Source: Nonomuraea sp. NEAU-A123
Lineage (GTDB): Bacteria > Actinomycetota > Actinomycetes > Streptosporangiales > Streptosporangiaceae
DNA: 64,000 bases
Assembly: GCF_018603905.1 (NCBI RefSeq)
Contig: NZ_JAHFZZ010000002.1
Span: 248,001 to 312,000, forward strand
Direction of reading: 5' to 3'
The notes beneath the pieces were generated by a model. The model ran no database searches and was not told the origin of the DNA. It was given only the letters and a program-made list of their open reading frames with translations. Below are positions 41,645 through 50,021 of this stretch, piece after piece. How positions within the stretch are numbered: position 1 is the stretch's first letter; every line of letters starts with the position of its first letter. Made by a program: the position numbers and the translations under genes.

Positions 41645-42519
41645 CCGACGCCGTCCACCGCATCGCAGGAGCCCCCATCAGCTGGGGTGTCTGCGAAGTC
41701 CCCGACTGGGGCTACCAGTTGCCCGCCGACCAGGTCCTCAGCCAGATGAGCGAGATCGGCCTGTCGGCCACCGAGCTCGGCCCGGACGGCTTCCTGCCGG
41801 CCGACCCCGACGAGCTCGCCAAGACCCTCGCGGCGCACGACCTGCACGCCGTCGGCGGCTTCACCCCGTTCGTCCTTCATCGCGATGACATCGACCCCAT
41901 GATCGAGCTCGACCGGCTCCTGCCCGGCTTCATAGCCGCGACGGCCGACGTCATGGTCCTGTCCGCCGACTCCGGCCAGACCGGCTACGACTCCAGGCCC
42001 GACCTGGACGAGGCGGGCTGGCACCGGTTGCTGCACAACCTGGACCGGGTCGCCGCCCACGCCGCCGAGCACGGCATCCGTGCCGTGCTCCACCCGCACG
42101 TCGGCACCATGGTCGAGACCGGACCGGAGGTGCAGCGGGTCCTCGACGGCTCGGCCGTCTCCTTGTGCCTGGACACCGGCCACCTGCTCATCGGCGGCAC
42201 CGACCCGGCCGTCCTGGCCGGCCAGGTGCCCGACCGGATCGCGCACACCCACTTCAAGGACGTCGACCTGACGTACGCCCGCAAGGTCCGGGCGGGCCGC
42301 CTCACCTACACCGAGGCGGTCCGAGAGGGCATGTACCGGCCGCTGGGCACGGGTGACGTCGACGTCGCCGCCATCGTCGGGCACCTGCGCGGCAACGGCT
42401 ACGACGGCTGGTACACCCTCGAACAGGACACCATCCTCACCGAGCCGCCCACCGGCGAAGGCCCGGTCGCGGACGTCAGGACCAGCGTGGACTACCTGCG
42501 GAGCCTGCTCGCCGGGTGA
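41641..42519 (+). CDS. IolE-like sugar isomerase/dehydratase (TIM barrel)
   Basis: The 292-residue protein starts IAGAPISWGVCEVPDWGYQL and contains LSATELGPDGFLPADPDELA, AVLHPHVGTMVETG, LCLDTGHLLIGGTDP and IAHTHFKDVD, which provide metal-binding Glu, His and Asp residues. It follows the AP-endonuclease-2 fold of IolE, which dehydrates scyllo-inosose to the dione substrate of IolD. A role as the inosose dehydratase is likely. GGAGGAAC lies just ahead of the ATG, which overlaps the preceding stop. Confidence 0.83.
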   Translation: MTDAVHRIAGAPISWGVCEVPDWGYQLPADQVLSQMSEIGLSATELGPDGFLPADPDELAKTLAAHDLHAVGGFTPFVLHRDDIDPMIELDRLLPGFIAATADVMVLSADSGQTGYDSRPDLDEAGWHRLLHNLDRVAAHAAEHGIRAVLHPHVGTMVETGPEVQRVLDGSAVSLCLDTGHLLIGGTDPAVLAGQVPDRIAHTHFKDVDLTYARKVRAGRLTYTEAVREGMYRPLGTGDVDVAAIVGHLRGNGYDGWYTLEQDTILTEPPTGEGPVADVRTSVDYLRSLLAG

Positions 42520-42532
42520 AGAACAACCCGGC

Positions 42533-42560
42533 TCCGAGCTGTGGTTCGTCAGAGCTCGGA
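42533..42560. terminator. Hairpin between convergent genes
   Basis: TCCGAGCT (42533-42540) and AGCTCGGA (42553-42560) form a perfect 8-bp stem around a 12-nt loop, between the end of the IolE-like gene and the end of the LacI gene. It lacks a T-run, so it may work as a bidirectional, less efficient terminator. The right arm encodes the last residues of the LacI protein. Confidence 0.5.
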
Positions 42561-43595
42561 ACCGCCGTAGATCGACGCGGGCTCGTTGTACGGGGTGACG
42601 ACCTGCACCTGGGACGGGATGCTCACCGGCTTGCCCGGCAGAACTCCGCGCGCCTGTAGCAGCAGACGACAGGCGCGCCGCATGTCCGCCCGCATGTCAT
42701 GGTGCAGAACCGCGGAGATCTTCCGCGTGCGCAGCAGCGCCTGGTTGTCGCCGTCGAGATCATGCGCGACGAAGACCTTCGGCGTCACCGCGACCTCCTC
42801 GAACGCCTTGAGTATGGCGACGTTCCCACCGCCCGCGGAGTAGACCGCGTTGATCGACGGGTGCAGCGCCAACGCGCCACGGACCGCCACGAGGATCGTC
42901 CGATCCAGGCCGTCGGTGTCCTTCACCTCGTGCACCGCCCGCCCGGGGGCGAGCTCGGCCAGCGTGCGCCGGAAGCCGGCGTCCCGCTCTTCCTCGCCGC
43001 GGAACGACGAGTGGCTGACGGTCACCAGGACGGCTCCGCAAGGCCCTGCCCACTGGGTGATGAGATACGCGGCCGTCGCGCCGGCGGCCACGTTGTCCAT
43101 GCCCACGTAAGCCGTCCGCCGACTGTCCGGAACGTCGGTCACGAACGTCACGGTCGGGATGCCGCGGTCAGCCAGTCGCCGCACCGCGTCGACCACCAGA
43201 GGATGGTCGGGCGCCTTGAGGATGACCCCGTGCGACCCCCTGTGACCCACCGCGTCGAGCAGCGCCGCCGCGGAGGCGGCGTCGCTGTGCTCGCTCAGAT
43301 GCGACCGGGCCCGGAGCGTCGCCGGGCGCAACGACCGTAGTGCGGCCTCCAGCGCGTCCCGGGAGGCGATGGCGAAACGCTCCGGCGTCTGCATCACCAA
43401 GTCCACGATGAGCGTGCGCCCCGACAGATGCACCTGCTCCCGCTGCCGCTCCAGCTCGTCGATCGCCTGGTTCACCTGTGCGACCGTCTCCGGCCGGACC
43501 CCCTCGCGGCCGTGCAGCACCCGATCCACCGTCGCCCGGCTCAACCCGGCCTGAGCTGCGATGTCGACCACCCGGTGCTCGCGACGAGCGCCCAT
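42549..43595 (-). CDS. LacI family transcriptional regulator
   Basis: The 348-residue protein has the LacI helix-turn-helix and hinge (VVDIAAQAGLSRATVDRVLH, ETVAQVNQAIDELERQREQV) and a periplasmic-binding-like effector domain. It lies between the enzyme operon and the ABC transporter operon, divergent to the latter. It is the likely regulator of both, with a sugar or inositol derivative as inducer. GGAGGAAG lies before the ATG at 43595. The shared blocks at 33218 and 43635 are candidate operators. Confidence 0.9.
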   Translation of the reverse strand: MGARREHRVVDIAAQAGLSRATVDRVLHGREGVRPETVAQVNQAIDELERQREQVHLSGRTLIVDLVMQTPERFAIASRDALEAALRSLRPATLRARSHLSEHSDAASAAALLDAVGHRGSHGVILKAPDHPLVVDAVRRLADRGIPTVTFVTDVPDSRRTAYVGMDNVAAGATAAYLITQWAGPCGAVLVTVSHSSFRGEEERDAGFRRTLAELAPGRAVHEVKDTDGLDRTILVAVRGALALHPSINAVYSAGGGNVAILKAFEEVAVTPKVFVAHDLDGDNQALLRTRKISAVLHHDMRADMRRACRLLLQARGVLPGKPVSIPSQVQVVTPYNEPASIYGGSEL

Positions 43596-43890
43596 CCGTC
43601 TTCCTCCACGTGTCCACGCCGACGTCCCGGGCTCTGAGGCGTTCTTGAGGCACTTCACTAAGTTCGGGAGCCGATTATGCGTACTAGTGTGACACGCGTC
43701 ACTCCCCCTCTCGGGGGTAGGGCAGCACAGGAGACGCCGCCCGGCCAGTCCGCTGTGCCAGACGTTCCTCAGCACGTCGAATCCATAGGCAATCACCGGT
43801 CCCGGGCCACCGTTTGGGCCGTCGCCGTCCACCACATGTCATTCATCCAGTCACCGCATCGAGGCGGTGATGTCCGAAAGGCAGCCGATC
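43596..43890. promoter_or_regulatory. Divergent promoter region: LacI gene / ABC transporter
   Basis: No gene is seen in these 295 bp. They hold the shared block TGAGGCGTTCTTGAG (43635-43649) and the dyad-like GTGTGACACGCGTCAC (43687-43702), which parallel motifs upstream of 33358. TAGTGT at 43685-43690 could be a -10 element for the transporter operon. Confidence 0.55.
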
Positions 43891-44889
43891 ATGATTCGCT
43901 CCAAGCCTGCCGCCAGCGCAGTCCTCGCGCTCTCCGCGGCACTTGCCCTGACGGCCTGCTCATCGTCGGGCGGCAAGCAGGAGACCTCGCCCTCGAGCGG
44001 CGGTGGCACCGCTGCGGCGTCCACCCCGAAGATGACCATCGCCATGATCACCCACGCGGCACCGGGCGACACGTTCTGGGACATCATTCGCAAGGGAGCC
44101 GCCGCTGCCGCGGCCAAGGACAACGCCGAGGTGCAGTACTCCTCCGACCCGGACGCGGCCAAGCAGGCGCAGCTCATCCAGGCCGCGATCGACAAGAAGG
44201 TCGACGGCATCGCGGTGACCGACCCGAACACGCCGGCACTCGGCGCCACCATCAAGAAGGCGATCGCGGCGGGGATCCCGGTGACGATGTTCAACGCCGG
44301 CGGCGCGGACGCGCTCAGCCTCGGCGCGCTGGGCTACTTCGGCCAGGGCGAGAAGGAGGCCGGCGTCGCGGTGGGCAAAAAGGCGGTGGCCGACAGCGCC
44401 AAGAACATCCTGTGCGTGAACCAGACCCAGGGCCAGCAGCAGCTCGTCGACCGCTGCGACGGGGTCAAGGAGGGAGCGGCCGGCGCCAAGGTCACCCAGA
44501 TCTACGTCAACGGCACGGACGACTCGGCCGTGACGACGACCATCCAGGCGAAGCTGACGCAGGACACGGGCATCGACTACGTCGTCACCCTCGGCGCGCC
44601 GATCGCCCTCGACGCGGTGAAGTCCGTCAAGGGTGCCAACAGCTCGGCGAAGATCGGGACCTTCGACACGAACAAGGAGCTCGTCGCCGCCATTCAGAAC
44701 GGTTCCATCCAGTGGGCGGTCGACCAGCAGCCGTACATGCAGGGCTATCTCGCGATCGACGGGATCTGGTGGTACCGGACGAACGGCAACACCCTCGGAG
44801 GCGGCCAGAACGTGGCCACCGGTCCGGCGTTCATCGATAAGACCAACATCGAGGCCGTGGCCAAGTTCGCCGCCAACGGCACTCGATGA
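43891..44889 (+). CDS. Sugar ABC transporter substrate-binding lipoprotein
   Basis: The 332-residue protein has a lipoprotein signal (AVLALSAALALTACSSSGG) and a periplasmic_binding_4 fold: ITHAAPGDTFWDIIRKGAAA, IDKKVDGIAVTDPN, GYFGQGEKEAGVAVGKKAV and VDQQPYMQGYLAIDGIWWY. It resembles ribose/inositol binding proteins (RbsB-like) and should deliver a sugar or inositol to the permease at 44908. The ATG 43891 is preferred over an ATG at 43867 or 43870 because AAAGG lies 9 bp upstream. Confidence 0.9.
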   Translation: MIRSKPAASAVLALSAALALTACSSSGGKQETSPSSGGGTAAASTPKMTIAMITHAAPGDTFWDIIRKGAAAAAAKDNAEVQYSSDPDAAKQAQLIQAAIDKKVDGIAVTDPNTPALGATIKKAIAAGIPVTMFNAGGADALSLGALGYFGQGEKEAGVAVGKKAVADSAKNILCVNQTQGQQQLVDRCDGVKEGAAGAKVTQIYVNGTDDSAVTTTIQAKLTQDTGIDYVVTLGAPIALDAVKSVKGANSSAKIGTFDTNKELVAAIQNGSIQWAVDQQPYMQGYLAIDGIWWYRTNGNTLGGGQNVATGPAFIDKTNIEAVAKFAANGTR

Positions 44890-44907
44890 TCAGGAGAGTG
44901 ATCTGAG

Positions 44908-45945
44908 ATGACGATCGTCATGGCCACACCCACCGACGACCGCGTCGCAACGCGGTCCGCGGCGGCCATGTTCCTCGGACGTCCGGAGGTGGGGGCGCTC
45001 ATCGCCGCCGGCGCCGTCGCCGTGCTCTTCCTCGCGGTGGCACCGGCGTTCCGGCACGCCGCCAACATCGGGACGATCCTGTACGGCTCCTCGACGATCG
45101 GCATCATGGCCGTCGCCGTGGCACTGCTCATGATCGGCGGGGAGTTCGACCTGTCGGCCGGTGTGGCCGTGACGTCGTCCGGTCTCGCCGCCGCGCACAC
45201 CGCGTGGTACCTCGGTCTGAACGTCTGGGTCGGCGTCCTGTTCGCTCTGGTGTTCTCGCTGGCCATCGGAGCCTTCAACGGGTGGCTGCTGCACCGCACC
45301 GGCCTGCCGAGCTTCCTGGTCACTCTGGGCTCGTTCTTCGTGCTCCAGGGGGTCAACCTCGCGATGACCCGGGTCATCGCCGGCGGCGTCTCGTCGAACT
45401 CGCTCAACGACATGGACGGATTCGACAGCGCCAAGACGGTGTTCGCCTCCAGTTTCACCATCGGGCCGGTCACCGTCGAGATCCCGGTGATCTACTGGGT
45501 GGTCCTCACGGCGATCGCCTCCGTGCTGCTGCTGCGCACCAGGTACGGCAACTGGATCTTCTCGGCCGGGGGAGACCCGGCGGCCGCCCGCGCCGTCGGC
45601 GTCCCGGTCAAGGCCACGAAGATCGCCCTGTTCATGGGGGTGGGCTTCTGCGCCTGGCTGCTGGGCATGCACAACCTGTTCATGTACAACAACGTGCAGT
45701 CCGGTCAAGGCGTCGGCAACGAGTTCATCTACATCATCGCGGCCGTCATCGGCGGCTGCCTGCTCACAGGGGGCTACGGCTCTGTCGTCGGGGCCTCGGT
45801 GGGCGCCCTCATCTTCGGCATGACGCAGCTGGGCATCTCCTACGCCGGCTGGGACCCCGACTGGTTCAAGACCTTCCTCGGGATCATGCTCATCGCCGCC
45901 ACGTTGGTGAACCTTTACGTGAAGAAGAAGGCTGATGCCCGATGA
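44908..45945 (+). CDS. Sugar ABC transporter permease (RbsC-like)
   Basis: The 345-residue polytopic protein carries the BPD_transp_2 pattern: IGIMAVAVALLMIGGEFDLS, FNGWLLHRTGLPSFLVTLGS, GNWIFSAGGDPAAARAVGVP and YIIAAVIGGCLLTGGYGSVV. Members of this family import ribose, xylose or inositol. It follows the binding protein gene by 18 bp and overlaps the ATPase start by 4 bp. Confidence 0.92.
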   Translation: MTIVMATPTDDRVATRSAAAMFLGRPEVGALIAAGAVAVLFLAVAPAFRHAANIGTILYGSSTIGIMAVAVALLMIGGEFDLSAGVAVTSSGLAAAHTAWYLGLNVWVGVLFALVFSLAIGAFNGWLLHRTGLPSFLVTLGSFFVLQGVNLAMTRVIAGGVSSNSLNDMDGFDSAKTVFASSFTIGPVTVEIPVIYWVVLTAIASVLLLRTRYGNWIFSAGGDPAAARAVGVPVKATKIALFMGVGFCAWLLGMHNLFMYNNVQSGQGVGNEFIYIIAAVIGGCLLTGGYGSVVGASVGALIFGMTQLGISYAGWDPDWFKTFLGIMLIAATLVNLYVKKKADAR

Positions 45946-46814
45946 CGGCGGAGAATGAGACACAGTCGCAGAACGGCCCAGTCCTGCAGCTCGAGAACAT
46001 CGGCATGCACTATGGCAACATCCATGCGCTGCGCGGGGTCAACATCACCGTCAGGCAGGGCGAGGTGACCTGCGTCCTCGGTGACAACGGCGCCGGCAAG
46101 TCCACCCTCATCAAGATCGTCGCGGGCCTGCACGACCACACCGAGGGCAGCATGTCGCTGCGCGGCATCATCCGTCGCTTCGGCTCCCCGCGCATCGCCC
46201 AGGCCTTCGGCATCGCGACGGTCTACCAGGACCTCGCACTCGCGCCGCTGATGTCGGTGTGGCGGAACTTCTTCCTGGCCAACGAGATCCGCAAAGGGCC
46301 GTTCCTCGACATCCCTACGATGAAGCGGATCTGCCAGGAGGAGCTCACCAAGATGGGGATCGTCATCCCCGACCTCGACCGCTCCGTCGGCAGCCTCTCC
46401 GGCGGCCAGCGCCAGGTGATCGCGATCGCCCGGGCGATCTACTTCGGCGCCAGCGTCATCATTCTCGACGAACCCACCGCCGCGCTCGGCGTCAAACAAT
46501 CCGGTGTCGTCCTGAAGTACATCGCCAAGGCGCGCGACGCCGGCCTCGGGGTCATTTTCATCACCCACAACCCCCACCATGCCTACCTCGTCGGCAATCA
46601 CTTCATCATCCTCAAACTCGGCCATGTCGTCCTCGACGCCCACCGCGACGAACTCACCCTCGAACAACTCACCGCCGAGATGGCCGGCGGCCAGGAACTC
46701 ACCGAACTCAGCCACGAACTGCGCGGCGCCCAACCCGGCAAGGTCGTCCCCCCGCACACCGTCGAGCACGGCGGCATCCCCGCCCCCGACAGCATCCCGA
46801 CGGGCGAGGCGTGA
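45942..46814 (+). CDS. Sugar ABC transporter ATP-binding protein (half-size)
   Basis: The 290-residue protein has Walker A LGDNGAGKST near residue 43, signature SGGQRQVIAIARAIYF, Walker B VIILDEPTAAL and H-loop FITHN. Ribose-type ATPases are usually double (about 500 residues); this is a single domain like FrcA, so it must dimerise. An extended C-terminal tail (HELRGAQPGKVVPPHTVEHG) follows. Its ATG overlaps the permease stop. Confidence 0.92.
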   Translation: MTAENETQSQNGPVLQLENIGMHYGNIHALRGVNITVRQGEVTCVLGDNGAGKSTLIKIVAGLHDHTEGSMSLRGIIRRFGSPRIAQAFGIATVYQDLALAPLMSVWRNFFLANEIRKGPFLDIPTMKRICQEELTKMGIVIPDLDRSVGSLSGGQRQVIAIARAIYFGASVIILDEPTAALGVKQSGVVLKYIAKARDAGLGVIFITHNPHHAYLVGNHFIILKLGHVVLDAHRDELTLEQLTAEMAGGQELTELSHELRGAQPGKVVPPHTVEHGGIPAPDSIPTGEA

Positions 46815-46816
46815 GC

Positions 46817-47845
46817 ATGGAGGAGCACGAGCTGCGGGTCGGCATCATCGGCGTCGGCGTGATGGGGGCCGACCATGCCCACCGGATCGCCCGGCTGGTG
46901 GGCAACGCCCGGCTGGTGGCGGTCTCGGACCCCGACACCGCCCGGGCGCAGGCGGTCGCGGGGCAGTACGACGGAGTGCGGGCGATCAGTGGCCCCCTCG
47001 ACCTCGTCGCCGCCGACGACGTGGACGCCGTCGTCATCGCGTCGCCGGGGTCGGTCCACGAGGAGCAAATCCTGGCCTGTCTGGAGGCCGGCAAGTACAC
47101 CCTGTGCGAGAAGCCGCTGACGATGGACAGCGCCTCGTCGCTGCGCCTGGTCCGCGCCGAGCGCGAGCGTGGCCGACCGCTGGTCCAGCTCGGGTTCATG
47201 CGCCGCTTCGACCCCGAGTACGCCCGGATGAAGGAACTGCTCTCCTCGGGACGGCTCGGGCGGACGCTGCTCGTGCACAACACCCACCGCAACAAGGACG
47301 TCCCGGACTCGTTCCGCTCGGAGATGATCGTCCGTGACAGCCTGGTGCACGAGGTCGACGTCGCGCGCTTCGTCTTCGACGAGGAGATCGAGGAGATCAC
47401 CGTCCTGTCTCCCGCGCCGTCCGGCCACTCACCCGAGGGAGTCGTCGATCCACAGATCGCCATCTTCCGGATGGCGGGCGGCGGCATCGTCACCAACGAG
47501 GTGTTCGTGCGCAGCCAGGTCGGCTACGAGGTCCGCTGCGAGGTCGTCTGCGAACGCGGAACAGTCATCGCCGGTCGCCCCTGGGGAGACCTCTACTCGA
47601 CGGCCGTAGGGGACGCCGGCGGCTCATGGGGCGGCACCGTCCCCGCGGACTTCCGGGCCCGCTTCGCGCGCGCGTACGATCTGGAGCTCCAGGCCTGGGT
47701 CGACGCCTGCCGCCGTGGCGAGGTCGTCGGACCCACCACGTGGGACGGCTACGCCGCGAGCGCGGTCTGCGAAGCGGGGCTGAAGTCCTTGGCCACCGGT
47801 GCCCCCGTGCCCGTCGACCTCGCGGACGCCGCCACACTGGGGTAG
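46817..47845 (+). CDS. Gfo/Idh/MocA oxidoreductase, inositol dehydrogenase-like
   Basis: The 342-residue protein has VGIIGVGVMGADHAHRIARL, TLCEKPLTMDSASSLR (EKP motif), VQLGFMRRFDPEYARMKEL and SLVHEVDVARFVFDEEIEEI (D-x3-H-like block). It closely resembles the C-terminal fragment at the left end of the window, so the two are paralogues. It is the fourth gene of the transporter operon. ATG 46817 has GGCGAGG at a normal distance; an overlapping GTG at 46811 is the alternative. Confidence 0.88.
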   Translation: MEEHELRVGIIGVGVMGADHAHRIARLVGNARLVAVSDPDTARAQAVAGQYDGVRAISGPLDLVAADDVDAVVIASPGSVHEEQILACLEAGKYTLCEKPLTMDSASSLRLVRAERERGRPLVQLGFMRRFDPEYARMKELLSSGRLGRTLLVHNTHRNKDVPDSFRSEMIVRDSLVHEVDVARFVFDEEIEEITVLSPAPSGHSPEGVVDPQIAIFRMAGGGIVTNEVFVRSQVGYEVRCEVVCERGTVIAGRPWGDLYSTAVGDAGGSWGGTVPADFRARFARAYDLELQAWVDACRRGEVVGPTTWDGYAASAVCEAGLKSLATGAPVPVDLADAATLG

Positions 47846-47864
47846 CCGAAGCACGGGGCACCGC

Positions 47865-47902
47865 CGGGACGCACATCCCAGTCCATCGGGACGCACGTCC
47901 CG
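47865..47902 (+). repeat. Two 22-bp direct repeats with internal dyad
   Basis: CGGGACGCACATCCCA (47865-47880) and CGGGACGCACGTCCCG (47887-47902) are 22 bp apart, about two helical turns. The second is a perfect dyad CGGGAC-GCAC-GTCCCG. They sit in the 129-bp gap upstream of the gene at 47975 and may be operators. Confidence 0.45.
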
Positions 47903-47974
47903 ATCCGCCGCGGCGGCCGAGCCCGGGCCGCCGCTCACAAGAGACACGAACTACGCCTGAGGAGGCCACCAGCT

Positions 47975-48988
47975 ATGTCCCCCCTGCAAGAACCGCTCCG
48001 CATCGGCGTCCTAGGGGCGGCGAGGATCTCCGGCCAGGCCATCGTGGCGCCTGCCGCCGCGATGGGGCACCGGCTGGTGGCGGTGGCGGCGAGGGACCCG
48101 CGCCGCGCCGAGGCGTTCGCCCAGGAGCACGGAGTCGAGCGCGTCGTCGGCAGCTACGCCGACCTGGTCGCCGACCCCGAGGTCGACGTCGTCTACAACC
48201 CGTTGCCCAACGGCCTCCACGGCCCCTGGAACAGCCAGGCTCTTCAAGCGGGCAAGCACGTCCTCAGCGAGAAGCCGTCCGCTAGTAACGCCGAGGAGGC
48301 CGCCGCGGTCGACGATGCGGTCCGCAAGGCCGGCACCACGTTCATGGAGGCGTTCCACTACCTGTTCCACCCCGTGACCCAGCGCCTGCTCGCCATCGCG
48401 GAGTCCGGCGAACTCGGCCGGATCGAGCACGTCGCCACCATGGTGGCCATCCCCCCGCCGTCGGATGCCGACCCGCGCTGGTCCCTCGCGCTCGCCGGCG
48501 GCGCGATGATGGACCTCGGCTGCTACGGCCTGCACGCCCAACGCATGCTGGGCAGATTCGCCGGCGGCCCGCCCGAGCTCGTGTCGGCCCAGGCCGGCAT
48601 ACACCGGGATGTGACGGACGTCGACGAGTGGCTGAACGCCGAGCTCGCCTTCCCCAGCGGAGCCACCGGGTCCGCCCGTTGCCACATGGCGTACGGGGAA
48701 GTGGAGATGACCCTCCGCGTCGTGGGGATGGAGGGCGAAGCCGTGGCGCACAACTTCGTCCTGCCGCACGTGGACGACCGGCTCAGCATCACCACCCGCT
48801 CCGGCTCACGCGTCGAGACGCTCGGCAAGCGGTCGTCGTACACCTACCAATTGGAGGCGTTCGCCTCCGCGGTCCGCATGGGCACGCCTCTCCCGATCGA
48901 CTCGGACGACGCCGTGTCGAACATGCGACTCATCGACGCCTGCTACCAGGCCGCGGGCCTGCCGCCCAGACCAGCGAGCGCCCATTGA
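47975..48988 (+). CDS. Gfo/Idh/MocA family oxidoreductase
   Basis: The 337-residue protein has LRIGVLGAARISGQAIVAPA, VLSEKPSASNAEEAAAVDDA (EKP motif) and GGAMMDLGCYGLHAQRMLGR (D-x3-H-like). This subgroup, with ISGQAI and the long DLGCYGLHA block, includes glucose-fructose oxidoreductase-like and D-xylose dehydrogenase-type enzymes. GGAGG precedes the ATG. It lies downstream of the inositol locus but is separated from it by a 129-bp gap with possible operators, so it may be its own unit. Confidence 0.87.
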   Translation: MSPLQEPLRIGVLGAARISGQAIVAPAAAMGHRLVAVAARDPRRAEAFAQEHGVERVVGSYADLVADPEVDVVYNPLPNGLHGPWNSQALQAGKHVLSEKPSASNAEEAAAVDDAVRKAGTTFMEAFHYLFHPVTQRLLAIAESGELGRIEHVATMVAIPPPSDADPRWSLALAGGAMMDLGCYGLHAQRMLGRFAGGPPELVSAQAGIHRDVTDVDEWLNAELAFPSGATGSARCHMAYGEVEMTLRVVGMEGEAVAHNFVLPHVDDRLSITTRSGSRVETLGKRSSYTYQLEAFASAVRMGTPLPIDSDDAVSNMRLIDACYQAAGLPPRPASAH

Positions 48989-48992
48989 GAGG

Positions 48993-49961
48993 TCAGTTCG
49001 ATTGGGCGTTCACCAGGACCTCCCCGGCTTCCGTACGGTCGTAGAACACCGACCGCCCGGCCCGTCGGCGGCGGATCAGCCGGGAGTCGAGCAGGACCTT
49101 GAGGTGGCGGCCCACGGAGCCCAGGCCCTGGCCGGTCAGCGCCACGAGCTGCGTCGTGCTCTTCGGGGTGTCGAGCAGCATGAGGGCGTTCGCCCGCGCG
49201 GGCCCGAGCAGCCTGCCCAGCGCCTCGGGCACCGGCACGCGGCCGGCGTCGGCCAGCGCGCCCGAGCACGGGTACACCACGGCGTGCCGGTGCGCCTCGT
49301 CCCACGAGACCCACGTCTGGCTCGGTGTGACGGGGACGAACATCAGCCGCGCCCCGGAGAGCTCTCGCGGCGGGTAGTCGTGCGTGCTGATCTGCAGCCG
49401 GCTCTCGCCGAGCCAGCGCATGCCGGGGCGCATGTCGTCGAGGGTCGCCGCCCAGCCGCCCTGGCTCAGCCGCGCGGTGCGGGCGATGACGTCGGCCTCG
49501 ATGACCCGGCGGCGGCGCGGCCAGTAGGGGAGGACCGTTTCCTGCCACACCCATTCCAGCAGGTCGGCGGTGCGTTCCGGCAGGTCGCCGCGGTGCAGTC
49601 GGGCGGGGAGCGGACCGCCGAGCGACACGGTCAGGTCGGCGCGGGCGGCCTCGGGCGGGGTCTCGCGGATGCGCGCCACCTCCTGCTCGAAGGCGGGTTC
49701 GGCGTCCTCGAAGGGGGTGGGGGTGAGGAAGTCGGCGTTCCAGGTGCGGCCCAGGGCGGCCCGGATGAGCAGTGCGGTGATCGGATCGCGGGCCTGCCGT
49801 TCGCGGTAGGCGGGCAGGTGGGCGTCGAGCCACGCGCGCTCGCCCGGATGCGCGGCCGTGCCTCGTTCGAGGGTCTTCAGGCTCGCCGTGGCCTCAGCCA
49901 AAGGTGAGACGACGAACCGGCTGTCCGCCAGCGTGTCCGCGTTGACCTGCCACCAGCCCAT
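48993..49961 (-). CDS. ArsR-like winged-helix regulator with long N-terminal domain
   Basis: The 322-residue protein has a C-terminal winged helix (LLDTPKSTTQLVALTGQGLG, SVGRHLKVLLDSRLIRRRRA, RSVFYDRTEAGE). The N-terminal ~230 residues match the DUF5937-type domain found before ArsR domains in actinomycetes (DLTVSLGG, QETVLPYWPRRRRVIEADVI). It is divergent from the MFS gene at 50022, with a dyad in the 60-bp gap, so it probably represses that transporter. GGGGAGG precedes the ATG at 49961. Confidence 0.88.
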   Translation of the reverse strand: MGWWQVNADTLADSRFVVSPLAEATASLKTLERGTAAHPGERAWLDAHLPAYRERQARDPITALLIRAALGRTWNADFLTPTPFEDAEPAFEQEVARIRETPPEAARADLTVSLGGPLPARLHRGDLPERTADLLEWVWQETVLPYWPRRRRVIEADVIARTARLSQGGWAATLDDMRPGMRWLGESRLQISTHDYPPRELSGARLMFVPVTPSQTWVSWDEAHRHAVVYPCSGALADAGRVPVPEALGRLLGPARANALMLLDTPKSTTQLVALTGQGLGSVGRHLKVLLDSRLIRRRRAGRSVFYDRTEAGEVLVNAQSN

Positions 49962-49962
49962 G

Positions 49963-49982
49963 GTTTCGCCTCCCCGCGAAAC
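49963..49982. promoter_or_regulatory. Inverted repeat between ArsR-like and MFS genes
   Basis: GTTTCGC-CTCCCC-GCGAAAC is a perfect 7-bp dyad lying directly ahead of the regulator start and in the short divergent gap. It is a likely operator for autoregulation and control of the MFS gene. Part of it overlaps the Shine-Dalgarno of the regulator gene. Confidence 0.55.
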
Positions 49983-50021
49983 ATTAACGCCCTGGTGGCA
50001 GGGCCACTGACACTTTCGGCC

